A stretch of DNA of 12,902 nt from a bacterium (lineage in GTDB: Bacteria; JAHJDO01). Both the position numbers and the translations under genes were made by a program. Under the pieces are notes generated by a model. That model saw only the letters and a list, made by a program, of their open reading frames with translations, was not told the DNA's origin and did not search any database. Positions 1-7,757 of the stretch are shown in pieces. Numbering within the stretch: the first letter of the stretch is position 1; the number at the start of each line of letters is the position of its first letter. The stretch spans positions 1-12,902 of the forward strand of contig JAUSPT010000070.1 in assembly GCA_030652805.1 (NCBI GenBank), given 5' to 3'.

Positions 1-1
1 A

Positions 2-145
2 GCTGTAACAAATTGGCTGATTGAGTACAATTTTAATCGCCCTCATCAAGCGCTTGATTATTTAACACCCATGAGATATATTGAGAATCACAATGAGAAT
101 CTTAAACAAAAAGTGTTACCTATGTGCCCAGCCAGCACAAATTAG
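2..145 (+). CDS. DDE transposase, 3' end only (IS481/IS3-type integrase core)
   Basis: The reading frame is open from the window edge to a TAG at 143-145 and gives the last 47 residues of a protein. It contains WLIEYNFNRPHQALDYLTP, the typical C-terminal signature of rve integrase-core transposases (N-x-x-R-P-H-x-x-L-x-x-x-T-P). The rest of the gene lies outside the window, so it cannot be told whether the element is intact. No clear terminal inverted repeat is visible between the stop and the next gene, so it may be a remnant. Family assignment to IS481 or IS3 rests on this motif only. Confidence 0.8.
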   Translation, partial: AVTNWLIEYNFNRPHQALDYLTPMRYIENHNENLKQKVLPMCPASTN

Positions 146-163
146 GCAATAAAATCAACAATC

Positions 164-172
164 TGATATAAT
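164..172 (+). promoter_or_regulatory. Extended -10 promoter for the NagB/PIG-L gene
   Basis: TGATATAAT is a perfect extended -10 element (TGnTATAAT). Transcription would start near 179 and give a leader of about 40 nt before the ATG at 221. No good -35 box is seen 16-18 bp upstream, which is tolerated with an extended -10. It lies just after the transposase stop. Confidence 0.5.
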
Positions 173-220
173 GATAGAAATAGCATCTATCTATTCTTGC
201 GAAAAAAGAGGAATAAGGCA

Positions 221-2572
221 ATGATAAAATATAATAATAGTTCTGTTGTTGAGAAAATTGCGATTGAAAGATCAGGGAAGAAAATTCAATATCCTCCTAC
301 TGAAAAAATAAAAGTTGTTGAGGTTGCGAATTTCCCAACACTTGGTAAATTGACAGCGATTCGCTTTATTGAATGGCTCTTGTTAAATCCAGGTGGTGTA
401 GTCTCTCTTCCGACTGGGAAAACCCCTGAATATTTTATCAAGTGGGTAACATACTTCTTGCAAAATTGGAACAAAAAAGACATCAAAAAAGAACTTAGTG
501 AATGGGGTCTGATTATAAAAGACAAACCTGAAATATCTTCTTTTGTCTTTGTTCAAATTGATGAATTTTATCCAATGAATCCTGAACACGAAAATAGCTT
601 TGCGTACTATATAAAAAAATTTTATTTTAAGGGTTTTGGTCTTGATCCGAAAAAAGCACTGCTTATGGATACATGGGAAATTGGTGCTCCATTCGGTAAA
701 AATCTTGACTGGATATTTCCCGAAAATAAAGTTGACCTTTCACTGCAATATCGAAAATCTTCAAATGAACAGGAAGAATTGCAACGTAAAGCGTTATGCG
801 ACATGTCTCAATTTGCCATGGAATACGAGGAAAAGATTGAAGAGTTAGGAGGAATTGGATTTTTCCTTGGCGGAATAGGGCCTGACGGGCACATAGGTTT
901 TAATATAAAAGGTTCAGACCATTTTAGCACAACGCGGCTCGCTCACATAAATTATGAGACAGCAGCTGTAGCTGCTACTGACCTTGGAGGGATTGAAACT
1001 GCCAGGAATAAAGCAGTTATTACTATAGGGCTGGACACGATTACAAAAAACGATTCTGCAACAGCTATTATTATTGCTGCTGGTGAGAGTAAAGCAAAAG
1101 TAATCAAGAACGCAATAGAAGAGCAGCCATTAATTCTTTATCCTGCAACAGTATTGCAAAAATTACCAGCAGCGCGGTTTTATCTTACCAAAGGCGCAGC
1201 AAAACAGCTTATTGAGAGAAAATATGAATGTTTGAAATTAATGCCGAAAATTCCCTGCAATTCAATTTCAGAAACACTTATTGATATTGCTTATGCGAAT
1301 AAAAAGAAATTAACAGAATTGACAAGTAAAGAACTAAGGAAAGATAGGATAGGGAGTTTACTGCTCGATAAGAAAATCAATCTTAAAAAGCAGACCCAAG
1401 AATTATCTTTGAGTTTAAAAGATGAAATTGAAAAAGGAGCAGAAGATCTTGATGGCTTAACTTTTCTACATACAGCGCCTCATCATGATGATATTATGCT
1501 TGGATATCTTCCCAGTGTTTTACATCTAGTTAGAAAACCAAAGAATTCTCATTATTTCGCGACAATGACCAGCGGATTCACGTCTGTATCTAATTCATAT
1601 TTACTTGCTCAACTTAAAAATTTAGAGAAATTTATTAAAAAAGAACTGACCTCAAAAGAGCTGAATAAAAAGCAGTATTTTTCTCCACATAATATAATTG
1701 CACGCAATAGAGATGTTTATAATTATCTTGACGGAATTGCAAATAACAGTGCGTTTACACAAAGAGAAGCGGAAGCAAGAAGGATGATGAGAAATATAGT
1801 AGAACTTATCGGCAATTATGATAATCGAGCTGTGAAACAAAAAATTCAGGATGTACAGAATTATCTATCAAGCGCATATCCTGGAAAAAAAGATATTCCT
1901 GTTGTTCAGAAACTAAAGGGCATGATCAGGGAGTGGGAAGAAGAACTTTTGTGGGCGCATCTCGGATTTAATTGTTCCTATATTTTCCATTTGCGACTGG
2001 GTTTTTATAGCGGTGACATCTTTACTCCGAAACCGAAATGGTCAACAGATATTGAGCCTACGATTTCTCTGCTAAGAAAAATTAATCCCGATATACTTAC
2101 TGTGGCACTTGATCCAGAAGGAACGGGTCCTGACACTCATTATAAAGTTCTTCAAATAATATCTGAGGCGGTAAAAGTTTTCCTTGAAGAAAATCCAAAC
2201 AAAAAGTTAAAAATATGGGGATACAGAAATATATGGTATCGTTTCCATCCTTCAGAGGCTGATCTTTTTGTTCCTGTTTCAATGAATTCAATGGCAATTA
2301 TGAATAAAGCTTTTAACATTTGTTTTGGCTCTCAGAAAACAGCATCTTTCCCGAGTTATGAATATGATGGACCTTTTTGTGATTTAGCACAGAAAATAAT
2401 GGCAGAGCAGTATTCAGTCATCAAAACATGCTTAGGAAGAGATTTCTTTTATATGAACAATTCTCCTATGCTTCGCGCAACACGCGGTTTTGTTTTTCTT
2501 AGATGTATGGATGCTGAAGAATTTCTAAGAGAAGCACTTTCTAAAAAAGAACTTACAGAAGGGAAAATTTAG
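221..2572 (+). CDS. NagB-like (glucosamine-6-phosphate deaminase-like) / PIG-L deacetylase fusion
   Basis: This 783-residue, probably cytoplasmic protein has two domains. Residues ~30-340 are a NagB/SIS-like isomerase: PTGKTPEYF at 64-72 (sugar-phosphate loop), the DEF motif at 114-116, and GGIGPDGHIGFN at 217-228 with D222 and H224 matching the catalytic Asp and His of NagB. Residues ~410-770 are a PIG-L/LmbE-type zinc deacetylase: PHHDD at 420-424, and GPDTH ending at H640 as the likely third metal ligand. The same two-domain architecture is known in Bacteroides proteins annotated as glucosamine-6-phosphate deaminase-like. In NagB a Glu follows FN (FNEP); here that position is Ile (I229), so deaminase activity is doubtful. 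The PIG-L motif also has Ile where the usual HPDDE has Glu. A TTG at 197 is in frame, but the ATG at 221 has an AGAGGA Shine-Dalgarno at proper spacing and is preferred. A deacetylase/deaminase acting on GlcNAc-type sugars is inferred. Confidence 0.85.
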   Translation: MIKYNNSSVVEKIAIERSGKKIQYPPTEKIKVVEVANFPTLGKLTAIRFIEWLLLNPGGVVSLPTGKTPEYFIKWVTYFLQNWNKKDIKKELSEWGLIIKDKPEISSFVFVQIDEFYPMNPEHENSFAYYIKKFYFKGFGLDPKKALLMDTWEIGAPFGKNLDWIFPENKVDLSLQYRKSSNEQEELQRKALCDMSQFAMEYEEKIEELGGIGFFLGGIGPDGHIGFNIKGSDHFSTTRLAHINYETAAVAATDLGGIETARNKAVITIGLDTITKNDSATAIIIAAGESKAKVIKNAIEEQPLILYPATVLQKLPAARFYLTKGAAKQLIERKYECLKLMPKIPCNSISETLIDIAYANKKKLTELTSKELRKDRIGSLLLDKKINLKKQTQELSLSLKDEIEKGAEDLDGLTFLHTAPHHDDIMLGYLPSVLHLVRKPKNSHYFATMTSGFTSVSNSYLLAQLKNLEKFIKKELTSKELNKKQYFSPHNIIARNRDVYNYLDGIANNSAFTQREAEARRMMRNIVELIGNYDNRAVKQKIQDVQNYLSSAYPGKKDIPVVQKLKGMIREWEEELLWAHLGFNCSYIFHLRLGFYSGDIFTPKPKWSTDIEPTISLLRKINPDILTVALDPEGTGPDTHYKVLQIISEAVKVFLEENPNKKLKIWGYRNIWYRFHPSEADLFVPVSMNSMAIMNKAFNICFGSQKTASFPSYEYDGPFCDLAQKIMAEQYSVIKTCLGRDFFYMNNSPMLRATRGFVFLRCMDAEEFLREALSKKELTEGKI

Positions 2573-3834
2573 TTATTTTCTTTTCTTGCTTTTCTAACTA
2601 TTGTATTTCTTTCATCCTGTGTGGCTTTCTTAACATATCTTAAAAGCTCGATATCCTCTTCTGTCAATTCCCTATTGCGCCTGCTCATGGATATTTTTAA
2701 AGTTTTGAGCATTTCCTCTAATTCGTGTCCTTTGGTAATCTTTCCTTTACAATACCAAACAAAAGAAGGAATGTATTTAGGCAGCAAACAGCCGGTTGTA
2801 ACAAGCATACATAAAACGCCAATAGATGTTCCTGTGTTTAACAGCGTTCCTATACTTGTTTTAGTATAATCTCCAATAAAACATCCAACCTTATTGTCAT
2901 TTGTATCAAAAAGCTGTCCTTTTATGTAAACCTGCACTGAGCCGTAATCGTTTTTTAGGTCGCTGTTCGTTGTTTGTGCGCCAAGATTAACCCATTCTCC
3001 AATATATGCATGGCCAAGAAAACCGTCATGATACTTATTGCTGTAGCCATGAATTATGCTCTCTTCAATCTCTCCGCCAACTCTGCAAACAGGTCCTATT
3101 GAAGAGCCTTCTCTTAGCTTTGTTCCAAAAAGCGTTGAGCCCTTTCCTATTGAACACGGACCTTCAATTCTTGTAAAAGGAGTTACTGTCACATCCTCAT
3201 CTATTATTACAGGACCCCCTGCAGTTTCTATTATAGTATGCGGCTGAATCTCTGTGCCTTTACCAATATGCACCTTACTCCTATCTCCATAAATAATCGC
3301 TCCTTCTGCCATGTTCCCGAATATACCCTTTTGGGGAAGTTTATTAAAATCATCTTCAATAGCTTTGCCATTATTATGAATCACTTCCCATAAATAGTTA
3401 AGCAAAGTAACGGACATTTCTTTTCTTGGCAGAACTTGTTTTATATTCTTCAAAACAACTTCAAATGAATCTGCTCTGCATTTATCTAAAGTCTGTTTCT
3501 TCACTCTTGCATAAACGAGTGTATTATCCATAATGCCTATTTCTTCATCTCCCTCAGCCTGGATATCTGTATTCATAAAAAGAGTACGGCCATTAAACAT
3601 TAATATATCATCGTTTAAAGCAGATAGGTCATTTACAGACTTCCCTTCAACTCTTTTTCTGAATGTCGGTGCGATCCAATCCCTGAGAAAGAAACATGTT
3701 TCCATGTCAGGAAAAGCTCTCAGTATTTTCTCATACAAAAGAGTGTGCCCGCATCTCAATTCAAAGATTGGTCTTGTTAATGTTATCGGATAAAAATTCT
3801 CAAATGTGTCGTCTTCAAATATACAAAGTTTCAT
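2569..3834 (-). CDS. Alternative GlmU-like sugar nucleotidyltransferase/acyltransferase
   Basis: This 421-residue cytoplasmic protein resembles the alternative GlmU family (putative sugar nucleotidyltransferases first noted in Bacteroidetes). The N-terminus begins CIFEDD...FYPITLTRPIFELRCG, typical of that family, and lacks the classic LAAGxGTRM pyrophosphorylase loop. From about residue 175 to 340 there are left-handed beta-helix hexapeptide repeats (for example AIIYGDRSKVHIGKGTEI and HAYIGEWVNLGAQT), as in acyltransferases. The family is thought to make UDP-GlcNAc from GlcN-1-P, acetyl-CoA and UTP; exact substrates are inferred. A charged tail of about 45 residues after the beta-helix is unusual. 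The start chosen is the second of two close ATGs: AAGGAG lies 9 nt upstream of it, whereas the upstream ATG (3843) abuts the Shine-Dalgarno. It is the last gene of the nagB-pta-ackA operon, and its TAA overlaps the TAG of the convergent fusion gene. Confidence 0.8.
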   Translation of the reverse strand: MKLCIFEDDTFENFYPITLTRPIFELRCGHTLLYEKILRAFPDMETCFFLRDWIAPTFRKRVEGKSVNDLSALNDDILMFNGRTLFMNTDIQAEGDEEIGIMDNTLVYARVKKQTLDKCRADSFEVVLKNIKQVLPRKEMSVTLLNYLWEVIHNNGKAIEDDFNKLPQKGIFGNMAEGAIIYGDRSKVHIGKGTEIQPHTIIETAGGPVIIDEDVTVTPFTRIEGPCSIGKGSTLFGTKLREGSSIGPVCRVGGEIEESIIHGYSNKYHDGFLGHAYIGEWVNLGAQTTNSDLKNDYGSVQVYIKGQLFDTNDNKVGCFIGDYTKTSIGTLLNTGTSIGVLCMLVTTGCLLPKYIPSFVWYCKGKITKGHELEEMLKTLKISMSRRNRELTEEDIELLRYVKKATQDERNTIVRKARKENN

Positions 3835-3859
3835 ATTAGACATCTCCTTGTTATTATTA

Positions 3860-3874
3860 AGGGGCATTGCCCCT
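3860..3874 (-). promoter_or_regulatory. Small GC-rich intercistronic hairpin at the ackA stop codon
   Basis: The mRNA would read AGGGGC-AAT-GCCCCT, a perfect 6-bp stem with a 3-nt loop, overlapping the ackA TAG (3875-3873). It sits 18 nt before the Shine-Dalgarno of the GlmU-like gene. No U-tract follows, so it does not look like a terminator. It could be an mRNA-stability or ribosome-spacing element; the function is inferred. Confidence 0.4.
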
Positions 3875-5066
3875 AACTTGCTATTTTTATACTATCTCTT
3901 GCAATCATAAGTTCTTCATTAGTAGGTACAACAAGAAGTTTGATTCTGGAAGAGTCTTTACTAATAACTGCTTCTTGTTCAAAACAGTTGTTATTTTTGG
4001 ACTCATCAAGTTCAATTCCAAGGTATTCAAGATCCTGACATATATTTTTTCTAACAGGTTTTGCCTTATCACCGATGCCTCCTGTAAGCACTATGGCATC
4101 TACTTCGTTAAGAACAGCTATATATGCGCCAATATATTTTTTTATCCTGTATGCAAACATGTCAAGTGCAAGGCGTGCCTTTTTGTTGCCTTTATCTGCA
4201 TTTTCAAGCAGTGTTCGCACATCATTGCTAAGCTCTGACACTCCCAGAAGCCCGCTCTTTTTATTGAGTAATTTGTCAATCTCTTTAAGACCTACATTTT
4301 CTTTTTCTGCAAGAAAGAATAGTATCGCCGTGTCTATATCTCCACAGCGCGTGCCCATGATAAGGCCTTCAAGAGGTGTGAGCCCCATGCTTGTATCAAT
4401 TGATTGCCCGTTCTTTATTGCTGCCATACTACATCCATTTCCCAAGTGGCAGGTTATCAAGTTTACTTTGTTAAGCGGTTTATTGAGCAATTCTGAAGCT
4501 CTGATAGTTACATATCTATGAGAGGTGCCGTGAAATCCATATCTTCTTATACCATATTTTTCATACCAGTAATATGGAAGTGCGTACATATAGGCAACCT
4601 GAGGTATTGTGTGATGGAATGAAGTATCAAACACAGCTATATGTTTGCTATTCGGGAAATAATTCATTGCTTCTCTTATGCCTACAAGATTAGGCGGATT
4701 ATGAAGAGGAGCTAATGAAGAATATCTTTCTATTATTTTAATGGCTTTTTCGTCTAGTAAAGCAGACTCATAGAATTTTTCTCCTCCATGAACAACTCTG
4801 TGTCCAACTGCCTTAATCTCATCAATATTCGCTAAAACATCTGTTTTGGGACTGAGCAAATGTTTTGTGAACAGAGCAAAGGCTTCTTTATGGTCTTTGA
4901 TTTTTTGACTAAGCTTAATATTGTTTTTTTCTGATTTTTGAGTAAAAACAGATACTTCCTCTCCGATTTTTTCAACAAGTCCTTTAGCAAGTTCCTGTTC
5001 GTTACTCATATCAAAAAGACTGTATTTTATTGAAGAACTTCCACAATTAACGACTAATACCTTCAT
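3873..5066 (-). CDS. ackA: Acetate kinase
   Basis: This 397-residue protein has full family length and all signature motifs: NCGSSSIKYSLF at 7-18 (phosphate binding), GHRVVHGG, FDTSFHHTIP, RRYGFHGTSHRYV, CHLGNGCS, MGLTPLEGLIMGTRCGDID, and TNEELMIARD at the C-terminus containing the metal-binding Glu. It interconverts acetate plus ATP and acetyl phosphate plus ADP in the cytoplasm. The usual GGIGEN segment reads GGIGDK, a conservative change. The start has AGGAG 7 nt upstream. It lies 15 nt downstream of pta, so the two are co-transcribed as in many bacteria, giving substrate-level phosphorylation or acetate activation. The assignment is firm. Confidence 0.97.
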   Translation of the reverse strand: MKVLVVNCGSSSIKYSLFDMSNEQELAKGLVEKIGEEVSVFTQKSEKNNIKLSQKIKDHKEAFALFTKHLLSPKTDVLANIDEIKAVGHRVVHGGEKFYESALLDEKAIKIIERYSSLAPLHNPPNLVGIREAMNYFPNSKHIAVFDTSFHHTIPQVAYMYALPYYWYEKYGIRRYGFHGTSHRYVTIRASELLNKPLNKVNLITCHLGNGCSMAAIKNGQSIDTSMGLTPLEGLIMGTRCGDIDTAILFFLAEKENVGLKEIDKLLNKKSGLLGVSELSNDVRTLLENADKGNKKARLALDMFAYRIKKYIGAYIAVLNEVDAIVLTGGIGDKAKPVRKNICQDLEYLGIELDESKNNNCFEQEAVISKDSSRIKLLVVPTNEELMIARDSIKIAS

Positions 5067-5081
5067 CTGTTTCTCCTTTTT

Positions 5082-6068
5082 TTAACTTCGCACTGCTGTT
5101 ATAGCAGTAACTCCAACAACATCCTGAACGCTTGCTCCTCGTGATAGATCATTTATTGGCTTCTTAAAGCCCTGAAGTATCGGACCATACGCTTTTGCAC
5201 CGCCAATATATTGGGTTAGCTTATATGCTATATTTGCTGCGTCCAGATCTGGGAATATCAATACATTTGCTTTTCCAGCAACATTGCTTTCTTTTACCTT
5301 TTTTTCTGCAACTTTTGGCACAAGCGCTGCGTCTGCCTGAAGTTCTCCGTCAATATTCAAATCAGGTTTCTTTTGCCTTGCAATTTTTGTAGCTTCCACT
5401 ACTTTATCAACATCTGAGTGTGAAGCACTGCCTTTAGTTGAAAAAGACAGCATTGCAACTTTTGGCTCAATTCCAAGAAGTTTTTTAGCATTCATGGCTG
5501 TGGCTATTGCTATTTCAGCGAGTTGGGGAGCTGATGGAGAAATTGTAACAGCTGCATCAGCATAAATTAATACTTTATTTTTTTCTCCTAAAAATTCAGG
5601 AATTACCATTATAAAGAAGCTTGATGGAGTTGAAATGCCCTGTTCAAATCCTATACACATTGCGCCTGCCTGAATTAGGGAGGCTGTTGTACTTGCTATT
5701 CCACCTACCATACCATCAGCAAGACCTTGAGATACCATCATTGCGCCAAAATAGAGACTTCGTCTCACTATTCTTTTGGCCATACTAAGACTGATGTTTT
5801 CACGCAATGAACTGTATTTCTCTGCGAATTCGTCAAGATATGAAGATTCCTGCGGATTTACAATCTGAACCCCGCTTATATCAAAACCTGCCTCAGATGC
5901 CGCTTTATCTATTGCGCTTTTATCTCCTAAAAGCACAGGAATACATATTTCTTCAGATTTTATAATTGATGCGGCTTCTATAATCCGTATATCTTCTCCT
6001 TCCGGAAATACAATTTTCTTTGGAGTCTTCTTTGCGCGTTCAATAAATTGGCTGATTATATCCGACAT
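5082..6068 (-). CDS. pta: Phosphate acetyltransferase
   Basis: This 328-residue protein matches the short, single-domain phosphotransacetylases (B. subtilis type), without the N-terminal DRTGG region of the long enterobacterial form. Motifs are IVFPEGEDIRIIEAA near the start, SFSTKGSASHSD, DGELQADAALVPKVAEKK, NVLIFPDLDAANIAYK and GPILQGFKKPINDLSRG. It interconverts acetyl-CoA plus phosphate and acetyl phosphate plus CoA. Two starts are possible: ATG at 6089, which overlaps the nagB 3' end by 14 nt, and ATG at 6068, 7 nt after the nagB TAA. The second fits the family N-terminus (MSDIISQF aligns with typical starts) and is used here; neither has a clear Shine-Dalgarno, so translation is probably coupled to nagB. 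It is followed closely by ackA. Confidence 0.96.
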   Translation of the reverse strand: MSDIISQFIERAKKTPKKIVFPEGEDIRIIEAASIIKSEEICIPVLLGDKSAIDKAASEAGFDISGVQIVNPQESSYLDEFAEKYSSLRENISLSMAKRIVRRSLYFGAMMVSQGLADGMVGGIASTTASLIQAGAMCIGFEQGISTPSSFFIMVIPEFLGEKNKVLIYADAAVTISPSAPQLAEIAIATAMNAKKLLGIEPKVAMLSFSTKGSASHSDVDKVVEATKIARQKKPDLNIDGELQADAALVPKVAEKKVKESNVAGKANVLIFPDLDAANIAYKLTQYIGGAKAYGPILQGFKKPINDLSRGASVQDVVGVTAITAVRS

Positions 6069-6075
6069 ATAAATT

Positions 6076-6468
6076 TTACACTGTTTCATAATTTAATGTT
6101 AGCTTTGTTGCGCAGTCTTCAGTTATAACATAAGTTACAAACCTATGCAGTTGAAGCGCGCTTGATGGACACATTGATGTAATGGGGCCCTCAAGAGCTG
6201 CTCTGATCGCATCAGCTTTATTTGCGCCGGCTGCAAGCAAGACAATTTTCCTTGATTTCATTATGGTTCCGATCCCCATTGTTATTGCCTGTGTCGGGAC
6301 GTCTTCCTTTTTTTCAAAGAATCGCGCGTTATCTGATATTGTCTCTGCAGTTAGTGTCTTTATTCTTGTCAAAGACCCAAGAGAAGAACCAGGCTCATTG
6401 AATCCAATATGTCCATTGCCGCCAATTCCAAGAACCTGATAATCAATACCTCCTATTTCATCTATCAT
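6076..6468 (-). CDS. nagB: nagB, C-terminal part (reading frame after an internal stop)
   Basis: This 130-residue open frame holds the second half of glucosamine-6-phosphate deaminase: [17 protein letters not shown] (the catalytic His and the Glu of FNEP are present), [25 protein letters not shown] and SALQLH near the end. It is in the same frame as the N-terminal half and is separated from it only by TAA-AAA, so the ATG at 6468 lies 3 nt after the stop. There is no Shine-Dalgarno; it could be translated only by termination-reinitiation, or by readthrough. Its own TAA is 7 nt before the preferred pta start. It is best regarded as part of a broken gene or a sequencing artefact, with a split but reassociating enzyme as a remote alternative. 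Confidence 0.75.
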   Translation of the reverse strand: MIDEIGGIDYQVLGIGGNGHIGFNEPGSSLGSLTRIKTLTAETISDNARFFEKKEDVPTQAITMGIGTIMKSRKIVLLAAGANKADAIRAALEGPITSMCPSSALQLHRFVTYVITEDCATKLTLNYETV

Positions 6469-6471
6469 TTT

Positions 6472-6819
6472 TTATTCATGGCAGGATGCATCAATATCCT
6501 CTGCCATCCCGTTGGGGACATGAGTATTTTTCTTTAATATATTGACATGGTCAAACAGATTCTCATTCATGAAGTATCTATAACTTTGATTATGAGCTGG
6601 GTCAAGTCCTACATATTCGTCCAGATTAAATGTTATCACAGTAGAAAAATCCATTTCTCCGGCTTTGCTTCTTTCTACGAAGTCTTTGTAGAGTGGCAAA
6701 GGTGTACTGCCTGTTGCAAGACCCAGTACAAAACTGGTTTTTTTCTTCATTTCCCCTGCGATCAAATTAGCTGCCTTCTTTCCCATTTCTTCAGCATTCT
6801 TTACAATTATGACTCTCAC
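6472..6819 (-). CDS. nagB: nagB, N-terminal part (truncated by an in-frame TAA)
   Basis: This 115-residue open frame is the first half of glucosamine-6-phosphate deaminase (GlcN-6-P to Fru-6-P plus ammonia). It has FVLGLATGSTPLPLYKDFV (sugar-phosphate loop), VITFNLDEYVGLDPAH with the catalytic DEY, SYRYFMNENLFDHVNI and HVPNG. The GTG start has AAGGAG upstream. The frame ends at CHE followed by TAA, exactly where other NagB proteins have C-x-x-Y-E. The alignment resumes one residue short in the same frame, consistent with loss of 3 nt turning TAT-GAA-AAA into TAA-AAA. The two halves together span about 246 residues, a normal NagB length. It is the first gene of the nagB-pta-ackA-glmU-like operon and is divergent from the kinase gene. 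Confidence 0.85.
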   Translation of the reverse strand: MRVIIVKNAEEMGKKAANLIAGEMKKKTSFVLGLATGSTPLPLYKDFVERSKAGEMDFSTVITFNLDEYVGLDPAHNQSYRYFMNENLFDHVNILKKNTHVPNGMAEDIDASCHE

Positions 6820-6865
6820 TTCCGCTCTCCTTTCCTAGTTTATTTCCACCTTAGTTAAATAAATT

Positions 6866-6892
6866 TTGTAACTTGATTTAATTGTGTATAAT
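6866..6892 (+). promoter_or_regulatory. Probable promoter of the small Ser/Thr kinase gene
   Basis: TATAAT at 6887-6892 is a perfect -10 hexamer; TTGTAA at 6866-6871 is a weak -35 with a 15-bp spacer. Transcription would begin near 6899, 34 nt before the ATG. It lies in the ~100-bp divergent intergenic region shared with the nagB operon, whose own promoter is not clearly visible. Confidence 0.4.
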
Positions 6893-6932
6893 ATATAAAA
6901 GTTTATTTTAAGTAAAGTATTGAGTGCATAAC

Positions 6933-7730
6933 ATGAAACTTGCTGGATATGAGGTCATTAGAAAGATTGCTTCCGGTGGTATGAGCGATGTGTTTCAGGC
7001 AAAGAGGCTCTATGACAATAAATTAATTGCTATAAAGTTAATTAACTCGCACATATCAAAAAATACAGAAGCAGTGAAAAGATTTTACGCAGAAGCTGAG
7101 CTTGTGATGGGATTGAATCATCCTAATATTGTCGAGGTTTTTTCTCTGGAAAGGAATAAAAAAACGCCTTTTATAACAATGGAGTATATAGAAGGAAAAA
7201 CATTAAGGGAGCTTCTTAATAAAAAACGTCTACTTGATAATCAGACCATTATAAATATTAGTCTGGATATAACAAAAGGACTGGAATATATTCACTCTAA
7301 AGGAATTATTCACAAGGATATAAAGCCTAAGAACATTCTTATTACAAACACTACAGCTAAAATAAGTGATTTTGGAATTGCTTCCTATGGGCTGACTGCG
7401 TATTCTCATAGACAGGGAGCTCCTAGCTATATGTCTCCGGAACAGATCAAAGGAAGAGATATTGACCACAGGACTGATATATACAGTCTTGGAATTACAA
7501 TGTATGAAATGGCAACTGGCCAAGTGCCCTTCAAGGGATCCGGAGATCGGGAGATACTGACAAAGCACCTAGGTCTTAAGCCCAGATCCATAAAACAAAT
7601 CAATAGCGAAATACATCCAAATATTGAAAGCACCATTATGAAAATGCTTGAAAAATTACCTGCAAATAGGTATCAGACTGCAAGCATGCTGCAGCTTGAC
7701 TTACTTGAAATCAATATGGAACTCTCCTAG
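6933..7730 (+). CDS. Small soluble Hanks-type Ser/Thr protein kinase
   Basis: These 265 residues are almost entirely kinase domain: a glycine loop ASGGMSDVF at 13-21, the VAIK lysine at K35 (IAIK), alpha-C Glu near 54-56, catalytic loop HKDIKPKN at 127-134, DFG at 147-149, and an APE-equivalent SPE at 168-170 followed by DIYSLGITMYEMATG. The usual HRD is HKD, so the arginine that contacts phosphorylated activation loops is a lysine; other catalytic residues are present and the enzyme is probably active. No signal peptide, transmembrane segment or sensor domain is present, unlike PknB-type receptors. A GTG at 6924 is in frame, but ATG 6933 gives the more usual kinase N-terminus (MKLAGYEVIRKI); neither has a strong Shine-Dalgarno. 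The substrate is unknown. It is tail to tail with rpoN. Confidence 0.9.
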   Translation: MKLAGYEVIRKIASGGMSDVFQAKRLYDNKLIAIKLINSHISKNTEAVKRFYAEAELVMGLNHPNIVEVFSLERNKKTPFITMEYIEGKTLRELLNKKRLLDNQTIINISLDITKGLEYIHSKGIIHKDIKPKNILITNTTAKISDFGIASYGLTAYSHRQGAPSYMSPEQIKGRDIDHRTDIYSLGITMYEMATGQVPFKGSGDREILTKHLGLKPRSIKQINSEIHPNIESTIMKMLEKLPANRYQTASMLQLDLLEINMELS

Positions 7731-7757
7731 TAGAATGAACAGGAATTCTAGGATTTT
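7725..7757 (+). terminator. Hairpin terminator between the kinase gene and rpoN
   Basis: TCCTAG-(TA)-GAAT pairs with ATTCTAGGA across a short loop, giving a 9-10 bp stem with a 2-nt bulge, followed on the plus strand by TTTT. The stem includes the kinase TAG and overlaps the rpoN TAG. On the minus strand no U-tract follows, so it probably works only for the kinase transcript. The stem is AT-rich and the terminator would be of modest strength. Confidence 0.5.

Noticed and set aside
3533-4521. Plus-strand ORFs opposite ackA and the GlmU-like gene
   Set aside because: They are antisense shadows of well-supported genes, low in recognisable motifs.
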